This document shows positions 1-5,957 of a stretch of DNA of 10,273 nt, one piece after another. Below the pieces are notes generated by a model. It searched no databases and was not told the origin of the DNA. It saw only the letters and a list, made by a program, of their open reading frames with translations. Source of the DNA: an uncultured Lachnospiraceae bacterium. GTDB lineage: Bacteria; Bacillota_A; Clostridia; Lachnospirales; Lachnospiraceae. The stretch's first letter is position 1. Each line of letters starts with the position of its first letter. The translations under genes and the position numbers were made by a program. The stretch spans positions 1 to 10,273 of the forward strand of contig CACXGS010000277.1 of the NCBI GenBank assembly GCA_902767195.1. The letters are read 5' to 3'.

Positions 1-298
1 CTGCCCTGTCGGCCCGAACGGGTCCATCGACCTGCAGGTTTTGATGGAGGAATTGGGAAAACGACGGATCGACGGCATCCTGCTGGAGGGCGGCGGCGTC
101 CTCAACGAGAGCTTCCTGCGAGCAGGACTGGTAAACCGGGTATACTGCTACCTGGCCCCCAAAATGTTCGGAGGAAGAGACTCCCGGACCCCGGTGGAAG
201 GACAGGGTGTGGATCTGGCCCGGGACGCATGGGAATTCCAATGTGTCGACAAAAGGGAACTGGGCGAGGACATTTTAATAGAGTATATTCGTAAATAA
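1..298 (+). CDS. ribD: RibD, C-terminal end of the reductase domain (5' truncated by window)
   Basis: RibD is the bifunctional deaminase/reductase that turns the GTP cyclohydrolase II product into 5-amino-6-ribitylamino-uracil phosphate in riboflavin synthesis. Only about 98 C-terminal residues are visible, in the frame starting at base 2. They carry the reductase-domain signature IDGILLEGGGVLN, followed by FLRAGLVNRVYCYLAPKMFGG-like sequence (the glycine-rich NADPH-binding region and the conserved tail), and end in EDILIEYIRK before TAA at 296-298. The N-terminal deaminase with its zinc site lies upstream of the window. It heads the rib cluster, but a gap of about 600 bp separates it from ribE. 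An FMN riboswitch, if present, would be expected upstream of this gene and outside the window. Identification is firm from motif and context. Confidence 0.93.
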   Translation, partial: CPVGPNGSIDLQVLMEELGKRRIDGILLEGGGVLNESFLRAGLVNRVYCYLAPKMFGGRDSRTPVEGQGVDLARDAWEFQCVDKRELGEDILIEYIRK

Positions 299-304
299 TA
301 GGTT

Positions 305-535
305 GCAGGGCTATTCTGTGTTGCAATACCCAATAGCCAGACGATTGGATTCCGACGCTCCGGCGTTGCCCACTACCGGTAAGCTATCTGCCTGTTCCGA
401 CTGGGGCGGCTGAGGCATTCACGGACGATTTGTTCTTACCTCAGCCGCCAAGTCTCCACGGCAGAGGATCTTACCTCTGTTCCTGCAAAGCCTCCGCTTT
501 CGGAAACCCAATCGCCTGTCTATTGGCAGGTAATG
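305..535 (+). other. Gene-free stretch with a run of local hairpins (candidate structured RNA or repeat)
   Basis: This is the first half of the ribD-ribE gap. Visible perfect stems are: 309-315 with 332-338 (7 bp); GGCGGCTGAGG at 405-415 with 439-449 (11 bp, 23-nt loop); CAGAGG at 462-467 with 474-479 (6 bp, 6-nt loop); TCCG 493-496 with 501-504; and CCAAT 508-512 with ATTGG 522-526. None is followed by a T-run, so they do not look like intrinsic terminators. No FMN riboswitch core is recognisable. One + strand frame is free of stops from 383 to 694, but it has no start with a ribosome binding site and no composition that marks it as coding. I do not recognise the element. Confidence 0.5.
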
Positions 536-570
536 CCGCCACATACAACCGGAAGCGTTCTTGAGTGGCT

Positions 571-846
571 GGCTGCAACAGCAGATATTCCAGGGATGTT
601 CGAAAGATATTCGGATGGCGTCTCTGAGAAAATGGCTACTGCTTCTCAAGTAGGACGATTCGTTTTTGGCTCCGTAGCATGTCTGAGCGAAACATGATAA
701 TCTTCTTTTTGGATTATCATGTTTTGCGAGTTTGCGTATAGCGGAGCCGGAAAAACGGATTGGACTACGTGATGAAGCAGTCCATTTTTGAAGCGAACGC
801 CTCCGAATACTTACGGATAGCCATGGAATATTGTCAGTTTGCAGCC
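571..846. repeat. Long imperfect inverted repeat, arms about 132 and 135 bp, between ribD and ribE
   Basis: The left arm (571-702) matches the reverse complement of the right arm (712-846) along its whole length, at roughly 70% by hand alignment with small indels. Anchors are: GGCTGCAA 571-578 with the complement near 839-846; ATATTCCA near 585-592 with TGGAATAT near 824-831; ACTGCTTC 638-645 with GAAGCAGT 774-781; CGTTTTT plus GGCTCCG 661-674 with CGGAGCC plus AAAAACG 742-757; and a perfect 13-bp core, 690-702 with 712-724, around the 9-nt loop 703-711. As RNA it would form one very long stem-loop in the rib transcript; as DNA it resembles a MITE-like palindrome. The T-rich stretch lies in the loop, so it is not a standard terminator. 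No target-site duplication was identified. Confidence 0.75.
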
Positions 847-899
847 TTGCAAACCGGTATTTGTAGATTTAGAACATTATGATTCAAAGAAGGTGACAT

Positions 900-1550
900 A
901 TGTTTACAGGAATTATAGAAGAGATCGGCACAGTAAAGTCCATTAAGAAGGGTACCCACTCTGCCGTGATCACCATCCAGGCCAGTAAGATCCTGGAGGA
1001 TATGAAGCTGGGAGACAGTATCGCTGTCAATGGGGTATGCCTGACCACAGTGGACATCGGGAAGAATTCCTACAGCGCTGATGTCATGCATGAGACTCTG
1101 AAAAGGACCAATCTTGGGGAGCTGAAGAGCGGAAGCCGGGTGAACCTGGAAAGAGCCATGGCGGCGGACGGCCGTTTCGGCGGCCACATTGTGGCAGGAC
1201 ACGTAGACGGGACCGGCGTCATCACTTCCATGAAAAAAGACGATAATGCTGTCTGGATGACGGTGGATACCTCACCGGCGATTCTTCGCTACATTATCGA
1301 GAAAGGATCCATCACCATTGACGGAATCAGCCTGACGGTGGCAGGTGTGGACAGCCATTCTTTTTCTGTTTCGGTGATCCCTCATACGGGAGTCATGACT
1401 ACCCTTCTGGATAAGAAGCCGGGGAATACCGTGAATCTGGAGAATGACATGGTTGGAAAATATGTTGAGAAGCTGATGAAACCGGAGCCCGAAGAGACCG
1501 GGTCATCCTCGAGGATTACCATGGAATTTCTTGCGGAGCATGGATTTTGA
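900..1550 (+). CDS. ribE: Riboflavin synthase alpha subunit
   Basis: The enzyme converts two molecules of 6,7-dimethyl-8-ribityllumazine into riboflavin and 5-amino-6-ribitylamino-uracil, the last step of the pathway, in the cytosol. At 216 aa it has the usual family length. It begins with the diagnostic [10 protein letters not shown] and shows the two lumazine-binding barrels: the first at about residues 1-90, the second opening at [13 protein letters not shown] (about 94-106) and containing [15 protein letters not shown]. The start ATG follows AGAAGG at 888-893. The leader between the upstream inverted repeat and the start has at best a weak promoter (TTGCAA 847-852, TAGAAC 870-875), so read-through from ribD is as likely. 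ribBA follows after 28 bp. B. subtilis naming calls it ribE; E. coli calls it ribC. Confidence 0.95.
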   Translation: MFTGIIEEIGTVKSIKKGTHSAVITIQASKILEDMKLGDSIAVNGVCLTTVDIGKNSYSADVMHETLKRTNLGELKSGSRVNLERAMAADGRFGGHIVAGHVDGTGVITSMKKDDNAVWMTVDTSPAILRYIIEKGSITIDGISLTVAGVDSHSFSVSVIPHTGVMTTLLDKKPGNTVNLENDMVGKYVEKLMKPEPEETGSSSRITMEFLAEHGF

Positions 1551-1578
1551 CCGGAAAGACAACAAGGAGGACAACAAT

Positions 1579-2787
1579 ATGAGTACCTATCAGTTCAATA
1601 CCATCGAGGAGGCTCTGGAAGAGATTCGGCAGGGTCATGCTGTGATTGCTGTGGACGATGATGACGAGAGCAACATCGGGGCATTGATTGCAGCCGGAGA
1701 GACCGCCGATGCGCCCATTGTAAAAATGATGGTAAAAAGGGGCGGAGGAATGCTGACTTTAAGTATTCCTGTGAGCATCGCCCGCCGGCTGGAGCTGGAT
1801 GAGAGCCTCTGGACCAGCACGAATAAGAGGGGGACGGCACCTGCTGTTTCCCTGGACAGTGTGAAGGCCCGAACCGGCCTTTCCTCCCACGACCGTGTGG
1901 AGACCATCCGGGCCGTAGTGAATCCCGATGCCAAACCGACCGATTTTAAAATGCCGGGACACATGTTTTTGAAAGTGTCGAAAGAGGGAGGAGTCCTGAA
2001 ACGGACAGGTTTCACGGAAGGATCCGTAGACCTTGCGTCTATCGCAGGAATGATCCCTGTGGGAATCTCCTGTCACATCCTGGATGAGGAGGGCGAATAC
2101 CTGCACCTTCCGGAACTCATGGCTTATGCCGAAAAAGAAGGACTCTGCGTAATCACCATAGCGGACCTGATCCAGTACCGGCGGCGGACCGAGTCTTTTG
2201 TCAGCCGGGAGGCGGAAGCGGATTTTCCAACCCACTACGGACATTTCCGGATTATGGGATTTGTGAATAAATTAAACGGAGAGCATCATGTAGCCATCAT
2301 TAAGGGCGACATTTCCGATGGGGAGCCGGTATTGTGCCGGATTCATTCCGAGTGCCTGACAGGTGACGCTCTGGGATCCAGACGCTGCGACTGCGGCCAG
2401 CAGTATAAGGCAGCCATCCGGATGATTGAGAAAGAAGGCAGAGGACTTCTTCTCTACATGAGACAGGAAGGCAGGGGCATCGGCCTCATCAATAAATTAA
2501 AAGCTTACCAGCTGCAGGATACCGGCCTTGATACCGTGGAGGCCAACCTGGCCCTGGGCTTTCCCGAGGATCTGAGGGATTACGGGATTGGTGCCCAGAT
2601 TCTGGCAGATCTTGGGGTGAAGAAGCTGCGGCTGATGACTAACAATCCTACAAAAGTAGCCGGTTTGTCCGGTTACGGTATCCAGATTGTGGAGAGAGTG
2701 CCTATCATCATCGAGGCTAATGATGACGACCGTTTTTATCTGAAGACAAAACAGATCCGTATGGGTCATATGACAAATTATAAATAA
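1579..2787 (+). CDS. ribBA: RibBA: intact GTP cyclohydrolase II fused to a degenerate DHBP synthase domain
   Basis: RibBA normally supplies both riboflavin precursors: 3,4-dihydroxy-2-butanone-4-phosphate from ribulose-5-phosphate (N half) and the pyrimidine from GTP (C half). The start is ATG 1579, with AAGGAGG at 1564-1570, giving 402 aa; an earlier in-frame ATG at 1531 lies inside ribE and is unlikely. The C half (about 210-402) is complete, with zinc cysteines C259, C270 and C272 in HSECLTGD and RRCDCG, then [22 protein letters not shown] and LTNNPTK. The N half (about 1-205) keeps the fold and patches such as TGLSS-DR, PGHMF (H128) and [10 protein letters not shown]. Against the E. coli RibB pattern DDEDRENEGD it reads [11 protein letters not shown]37 is E30, E38 is S31, E40 is I33 and D42 is A35. 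The metal ligand H153 is F145, and E174 is H166. DHBP synthase activity is therefore doubtful. Confidence 0.93.
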   Translation: MSTYQFNTIEEALEEIRQGHAVIAVDDDDESNIGALIAAGETADAPIVKMMVKRGGGMLTLSIPVSIARRLELDESLWTSTNKRGTAPAVSLDSVKARTGLSSHDRVETIRAVVNPDAKPTDFKMPGHMFLKVSKEGGVLKRTGFTEGSVDLASIAGMIPVGISCHILDEEGEYLHLPELMAYAEKEGLCVITIADLIQYRRRTESFVSREAEADFPTHYGHFRIMGFVNKLNGEHHVAIIKGDISDGEPVLCRIHSECLTGDALGSRRCDCGQQYKAAIRMIEKEGRGLLLYMRQEGRGIGLINKLKAYQLQDTGLDTVEANLALGFPEDLRDYGIGAQILADLGVKKLRLMTNNPTKVAGLSGYGIQIVERVPIIIEANDDDRFYLKTKQIRMGHMTNYK

Positions 2788-2807
2788 AGATATATAAGGA
2801 GGACAAA

Positions 2808-3281
2808 ATGAGTTATCACGTATTAGAAGGAAAAGTTGTTACCAGTAATGAGAAGATCGGTATTGTCTGCGCCAGATTTAATGAGTTTATTGTTTCCAAG
2901 CTTCTGGGCGGAGCAGTGGACGGTTTGGTTCGTCACGGCCTTCCCGAGGAGAATATCGATGTGGCATGGGTTCCCGGATGTTTCGAGATCCCGCTGATCG
3001 CTGACAAGATGGCCAAATCCGGCAAATATGACGCCATTATCGCTCTGGGAACCGTAATCCGCGGATCCACATCCCATTACGACTATGTCTGCAACGAAGT
3101 GTCCAAGGGAATCGCTCAAGTCAGCATGAAGACAGGCATTCCGGTTATGTTCGGCGTGATTACAACAGAGAATATCGAGCAGGCTATCGAGCGTGCCGGA
3201 ACTAAAGCTGGCAATAAGGGATATGATGCTGCTCTGGGTGCGATCGAGATGCTTAACCTGGTAAAGGAGATTGAGAAATAA
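2808..3281 (+). CDS. ribH: 6,7-dimethyl-8-ribityllumazine synthase
   Basis: RibH condenses 5-amino-6-ribitylamino-uracil with DHBP to give lumazine, the substrate of RibE; the family assembles into pentamers or 60-mer capsids in the cytosol. At 157 aa it matches the family length. Visible features are [12 protein letters not shown] (substrate-binding Phe24 region), [26 protein letters not shown] with the catalytic-type His90 (equivalent to His88 of B. subtilis), and the late phosphate-binding stretch [18 protein letters not shown] at 2796-2802 sits 5 nt before the ATG. It follows ribBA by 20 bp and closes the riboflavin set. No T-run terminator follows directly. One of its substrates, DHBP, is the product that the adjacent RibBA may no longer make. 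Confidence 0.96.
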   Translation: MSYHVLEGKVVTSNEKIGIVCARFNEFIVSKLLGGAVDGLVRHGLPEENIDVAWVPGCFEIPLIADKMAKSGKYDAIIALGTVIRGSTSHYDYVCNEVSKGIAQVSMKTGIPVMFGVITTENIEQAIERAGTKAGNKGYDAALGAIEMLNLVKEIEK

Positions 3282-3290
3282 AAAAGCCGG

Positions 3291-3320
3291 TTGACTTTTC
3301 ATAGGAGGTTGTATTAAGAT
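3291..3320 (+). promoter_or_regulatory. Possible sigma-A promoter between ribH and the DUF1858 gene
   Basis: TTGACT at 3291-3296 and TAAGAT at 3315-3320 are separated by 18 bp. The -35 matches five of six consensus bases and the -10 four of six. It would start transcription near 3327, at the foot of the hairpin described next, and give the small CxxC gene expression separate from the rib operon. The call rests on sequence match only. Confidence 0.35.
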
Positions 3321-3330
3321 ACTGATTGGC

Positions 3331-3365
3331 ACTGGATTATTCGAAGAGAGACTCTTCGAACCAGT
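3331..3365 (+). promoter_or_regulatory. Strong stem-loop upstream of the DUF1858 gene
   Basis: ACTGG 3331-3335 pairs with CCAGT 3361-3365, and TTCGAAGAG 3340-3348 pairs perfectly with CTCTTCGAA 3352-3360 around a 3-nt loop; GATT 3324-3327 and AATC 3369-3372 could extend it. There is no T-run downstream, so it is not an intrinsic terminator. It may be a 5' UTR stability or processing element, or an operator palindrome. Which of these it is cannot be told from sequence. Confidence 0.6.
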
Positions 3366-3407
3366 CAGAATCTGATGGAACACTATGATTAACAGGAGGA
3401 ATATATC

Positions 3408-3617
3408 ATGACAGCTATTACAAAAGAGACCCGGATTGGAGATATGCTGATGGAAGATATGGGAATCGCTGCCATCCTTATGGCTGCAGGAATGCACTGT
3501 GTAGGATGTCCCGCATCCCAGATGGAGAGCCTGGAGGAGGCCTGCATGGTTCACGGAATGAATCCTGATGTGGTAATGAAGCGCATCAACGATTATCTGG
3601 AGAACAAGGGTGAATAA
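3408..3617 (+). CDS. DUF1858-type small CxxC protein (hybrid-cluster-protein-associated disulfide domain family)
   Basis: This is a 69-aa soluble protein. It opens with a TKETRIGDMLMED-like stretch, followed by IAAILMAAGMHCVGCPAS, and has a CxxC pair at C31 and C34, the pattern of the DUF1858 / prismane-associated redox disulfide family. The remainder (MESLEEACMVHG...VVMKRINDYL) is the usual helical tail. A redox or metal-binding role is suggested by the cysteines, but the biochemical function of the family is not established. AGGAGG at 3394-3399 sits 8 nt before the ATG. It lies 126 bp after ribH, with its own possible promoter and hairpin, and is followed directly by a terminator. It may therefore be the last gene of the rib transcript or a single-gene unit. 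Confidence 0.85.
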   Translation: MTAITKETRIGDMLMEDMGIAAILMAAGMHCVGCPASQMESLEEACMVHGMNPDVVMKRINDYLENKGE

Positions 3618-3634
3618 TTGAACCTGCTGTATTT

Positions 3635-3673
3635 AAAACCCCGGTTTGCGAGATGCAAACCGGGGTTTTGTAT
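3635..3673. terminator. Bidirectional intrinsic terminator between the DUF1858 gene and mecA
   Basis: AAAACCCCGGTTTGC at 3635-3649 and its exact complement at 3655-3669 form a 15-bp perfect stem with a 5-nt loop. TTTTGTATTC follows on the + strand. On the minus strand the stem ends in TTTTAAAT. It can therefore stop the rib/DUF1858 transcript and the convergent mecA transcript. Confidence 0.92.
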
Positions 3674-3703
3674 TCTTTCAGAAAATTCTCAAAGCGTGAT
3701 TTA

Positions 3704-4456
3704 TTATGCTTCAAATGAACTTAATGTCTGTACGGCATCCTCGGGAATCAGGCAGCGGTAATGCTCCTGGAAAAAGGCTTCAGACGCATATCCGAAAGGT
3801 CTGATGGACCCGAAATCACAGGCGATACGGCAGGCCCGGTCAAAATAACGCCGGTCTCCTCCGGGCTTCTTCAGGATAAGATAAAAGTCCGGCTCTGAGG
3901 GATGACGGTAAAAAGCGCTGTCTCCGTCGTAGAAAGGCTCGATCAGGGCACAGAGGGCGCTGATATCTTCCATGGAGGAGAAAGCGAAAAGCACAGTGGA
4001 AGGCGGCGAGACAGGTGCTGCATCGTCGTCTTTACCATCGGCAGTCTTCTCGGACTTCTGCTTCCTGCCCGCAGCTTCCGGGGAATCTTCTTTCTTCTCC
4101 CGTTCCTTCCGGATCATATCGGACAGATAATCCAGGAACTTGTCTGCTGTGGGAAGTGTTCCTTCCTCATCAGTCCCGGCATCGGAAAACCGGGTGTTCA
4201 GTTCGTCCGGGTTCTCCACTTTGGTGACTACGAGGACAAGGCAATCCGGAGAAACCGGGACGGCTTCCACCATCAGCGGGATATTCTCCGCATCGAAGCC
4301 ATGCTCCTCATAGGCCATCTGCATCATCTCCCGGAATAATTCCCGTGCCTTCTCTGAGCCGATCACCAGTTCTGAAATCTGGAGATGACGGTCATCCAGA
4401 TCGGAACGGGTCAGGGTACAGCGGATCTGGTTGTCATTGATACGTTCTATCTTCAT
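3704..4456 (-). CDS. mecA: Adaptor protein MecA (ClpC adaptor)
   Basis: MecA binds substrate proteins with its N domain and delivers them to the ClpC ATPase of the ClpCP protease with its C domain; in Bacillus it controls ComK and other regulators. The protein is 250 aa. Residues 1-85 match the N domain (MKIERINDNQIRCTLTRSDL, then the ARELFREMMQMA region). About 90-150 is a charged, low-complexity linker rich in K, E and D. The rest is the C domain (STVLFAFSSMEDISALC, then FYLIL, then SEAFFQEHYRCLIPEDAVQTL). The start is ATG at 4454-4456 (minus), preceded by GAGGAAG; an in-frame TTG 15 bp upstream would swallow that ribosome binding site. It is a single-gene unit with its own promoter and the shared terminator. 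Assigning MecA rather than the paralogue YpbH rests on the family pattern alone. Confidence 0.9.
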   Translation of the reverse strand: MKIERINDNQIRCTLTRSDLDDRHLQISELVIGSEKARELFREMMQMAYEEHGFDAENIPLMVEAVPVSPDCLVLVVTKVENPDELNTRFSDAGTDEEGTLPTADKFLDYLSDMIRKEREKKEDSPEAAGRKQKSEKTADGKDDDAAPVSPPSTVLFAFSSMEDISALCALIEPFYDGDSAFYRHPSEPDFYLILKKPGGDRRYFDRACRIACDFGSIRPFGYASEAFFQEHYRCLIPEDAVQTLSSFEA

Positions 4457-4484
4457 GATTATCTTCCTCAAATTTCAATGGAGA

Positions 4485-4503
4485 CTTCCTGTTCTTCAGG
4501 AAG
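4485..4503 (-). promoter_or_regulatory. Stem-loop in the mecA 5' UTR
   Basis: CTTCCTG at 4485-4491 pairs perfectly with CAGGAAG at 4497-4503 around a 5-nt loop. It would lie at the 5' end of the mecA mRNA, about 30 nt before the start codon, where such hairpins can protect the message or affect initiation. Confidence 0.45.
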
Positions 4504-4521
4504 AGTAGTTTCTTTTGTAAC

Positions 4522-4550
4522 AGTATATATGGTTAAGAAGGAAAAGTAAA
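4522..4550 (-). promoter_or_regulatory. Sigma-A-type promoter of mecA
   Basis: Read on the minus strand, TTTACT (4550-4545) and TATACT (4527-4522) are separated by exactly 17 bp, close to consensus in both boxes. The start would fall near 4515, giving a leader of about 60 nt before mecA. Confidence 0.65.
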
Positions 4551-4567
4551 GAGTAAAAAACTAAGAC

Positions 4568-4596
4568 TTGTAAAAATATGGAAAATACATTATGAT
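4568..4596 (+). promoter_or_regulatory. Sigma-A-type promoter of the small RNA locus
   Basis: TTGTAA 4568-4573 and TATGAT 4591-4596 lie 17 bp apart. The predicted start near 4603 falls at the beginning of a closing RNA stem. The promoter diverges from that of mecA. Confidence 0.6.
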
Positions 4597-4602
4597 AATC
4601 AT

Positions 4603-4744
4603 GCGGCATAAGATACCATATCGACAAAGACACCTTTCATCAAGGAAGCACTGCCGGAATGCACATATTTATAGATCCCCTTCCTAAAGAGAAATGCCGC
4701 ATAAATCCGTGCTTATTCAGGTCCTTTCGGGGCCTGTTTTTTTT
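4603..4744 (+). ncRNA. Candidate independent small RNA, about 140 nt, class not recognised
   Basis: The segment between a consensus promoter and an intrinsic terminator has no ribosome binding site and no credible ORF. ATGCGGCAT at 4601-4609 pairs perfectly with ATGCCGCAT at 4694-4702, closing a domain of about 84 nt. Inside, AGGAAG 4643-4648 can pair with CTTCCT 4680-4685. Alternatively AAGCAC 4646-4651 can pair with GTGCTT 4709-4714 downstream of the closing stem, which would make a pseudoknot just ahead of the terminator. That layout suits an aptamer with a terminator, or a stand-alone sRNA. A second promoter beginning in the terminator T-run favours a stand-alone RNA. I compared it from memory with the FMN, purine, preQ1, c-di-GMP, fluoride, ZTP, THF, T-box, 6S and SRP patterns and saw no match. 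Confidence 0.55.
4718..4744 (+). terminator. Intrinsic terminator of the small RNA locus
   Basis: CAGGTCC 4718-4724 pairs with GGGCCTG 4730-4736 (7 bp including one G-U) around TTTCG, followed directly by eight T (4737-4744). It sits inside the longest possible 5' extension of the ywlC reading frame, which argues against any ywlC start upstream of it. Confidence 0.88.
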
Positions 4745-4771
4745 GACTTTGCCAGTAGGGTATGTTATATT
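4743..4771 (+). promoter_or_regulatory. Sigma-A-type promoter of ywlC and possibly the atp operon
   Basis: TTGACT 4743-4748 and TATATT 4766-4771 are 17 bp apart, one mismatch each from consensus, so a start near 4778 is expected. The -35 box uses the last two T of the preceding terminator, so one transcript ends where the next begins. No other clear promoter was seen before atpZ-atpA, and these genes may all be read from here. Confidence 0.68.
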
Positions 4772-4832
4772 TATGGCAAATTGCCTGCGCTGCAAAAGCC
4801 CCGCATGCATTAGGATTAAACTGGAGACTATA

Positions 4833-5957
4833 GTGGATACGGAATGGATCAGATTAGCAGAATTGGATGAGGACGGGAAAGCTTCCGCGATAGTGCGGGC
4901 AGGGCAGATTATCAGGGAAGGAGGCCTGGTCGCCTTCCCAACAGAGACCGTCTACGGACTGGGGGCGGATGCCCTGAATGAGGAGGCAGCAGCCAGGATA
5001 TACCAGGCTAAGGGACGGCCTTCTGATAACCCGCTGATTGCTCACATATGGAATGTGGATCAGGTGGATCAGCTTGCCTTGAAGATTTCTCCCGATGTCA
5101 GGAAGATGATGGATGTTTTTTGGCCGGGGCCTCTCACCATCATTCTGCCCAAGAAGGATACGGTTCCCGATGGAACCACAGGAGGTCTTCCAACCGTTGC
5201 TATCCGTATGCCTTGCCACCCGGTGGCCATGGAACTGATCCGACGAAGCGGATGCCCCATAGCAGCGCCCAGTGCCAATGTGTCAGGACGGCCCAGTCCG
5301 ACCAGGGCAGACCATGTCTACGAAGATATGAAGGGAAGAATCCCCATGATCCTTGACGGAGGGCCGGTGGACATCGGCATCGAATCCACCATCATTGATA
5401 TGAGCAGAGACAGGCCCCTGATTCTCAGGCCCGGTCATATCAGGAGGGAGGAACTGGAGGAAGTTTTGTCCCGGGAGGTTCCACTTGATCCGGCAATAGC
5501 CGGGAGAGAACCCGGGAAGAATGTTGTGGCCAGAGCACCGGGAATGAAGTACCGGCATTATGCCCCCAAAGCAGATATGACTCTGGTAGAAGGTCCTGAG
5601 GAAGCCGTGATATCTGCCATCAATGACCTGGCTGCCCAGAAGATGAGCAGCGGATGCCGGGTAGGAGTAATCGCCACTGAGGAAACCAGGGACCGATACC
5701 GGGCAGATGTTGTCAGGGTGATCGGGAGCAGAAGCCATCCGGAATCGGTAGCCGCGGGCTTATATAAGATCCTTCGTGAGTTTGACAGCCTTTCCTGTGA
5801 TGCGATATATTCGGAAAGTTTCTTTGAGTCCGGTATGTTTGAGGCGGTAATGAACCGTATGCTTAAGGCGGCCGGGTATCACATTATGACCGTTGGGAAG
5901 AGGGCGGACAGCCGGTCGGCCGGCAGTCACGGACAGACATGGGAGGAGATCTCATGA
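4833..5957 (+). CDS. ywlC: L-threonylcarbamoyladenylate synthase (Sua5/YwlC type)
   Basis: The enzyme makes threonylcarbamoyl-AMP from threonine, bicarbonate and ATP, the first step of the t6A37 modification of ANN-decoding tRNAs. The YrdC domain (about residues 20-210) shows GGLVAFPTETVYGLGAD (PTETVYGLG at 36-44), KGRPSDNPLI (from residue 60), FWPGPLT, VAIRMPCHP, APSANVSGRPSPT and GIESTIID. The Sua5 linker APGMKYRHYAP is at about 235-245, followed by the C-terminal Sua5 domain, so this is the long Sua5 form and not the short TsaC. GTG 4833 is chosen because GGAG at 4823-4826 is 6 nt upstream and the resulting 374 aa suits the family. ATG 4773 has no good site, and ATG 4659 would lie upstream of a terminator and promoter. 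Its stop overlaps the atpZ start. Confidence 0.92.
   Translation: MDTEWIRLAELDEDGKASAIVRAGQIIREGGLVAFPTETVYGLGADALNEEAAARIYQAKGRPSDNPLIAHIWNVDQVDQLALKISPDVRKMMDVFWPGPLTIILPKKDTVPDGTTGGLPTVAIRMPCHPVAMELIRRSGCPIAAPSANVSGRPSPTRADHVYEDMKGRIPMILDGGPVDIGIESTIIDMSRDRPLILRPGHIRREELEEVLSREVPLDPAIAGREPGKNVVARAPGMKYRHYAPKADMTLVEGPEEAVISAINDLAAQKMSSGCRVGVIATEETRDRYRADVVRVIGSRSHPESVAAGLYKILREFDSLSCDAIYSESFFESGMFEAVMNRMLKAAGYHIMTVGKRADSRSAGSHGQTWEEIS

Noticed and set aside
419..649. Minus-strand ORF of 76 codons in the ribD-ribE gap
   Set aside because: No ribosome binding site. The residue mix is rich in Arg, Cys and Ser, as in random antisense reading, and it overlaps the repeat arms.
383..697. Stop-free + strand frame of about 104 codons, with an internal ATG at 533 giving a 54-aa peptide
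   Set aside because: There is no start with a proper ribosome binding site and no recognised domain, and its end runs into the inverted repeat. More likely incidental to the repeat.
299..899. FMN riboswitch in the ribD-ribE gap
   Set aside because: The conserved FMN-element core (AGGG...CCGACNGGCGGT-type sequence) is not seen. The riboswitch would be expected upstream of ribD, outside the window.
2823..3554. Minus-strand ORF of 243 codons opposite ribH and the DUF1858 gene
   Set aside because: It is a shadow of two firmly identified + strand genes, has no recognisable motif and would span their regulatory hairpin.
4601..4687. Leaderless short ORF starting at ATG 4601 in the small RNA locus
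   Set aside because: No ribosome binding site is possible at the predicted 5' end, and the residue composition is not protein-like.
4659..4832. 5' extension of ywlC to ATG 4659 or ATG 4773
   Set aside because: The extension crosses an intrinsic terminator and the ywlC promoter, has poor ribosome binding sites and shows no Sua5 homology. GTG 4833 has GGAG at correct spacing.
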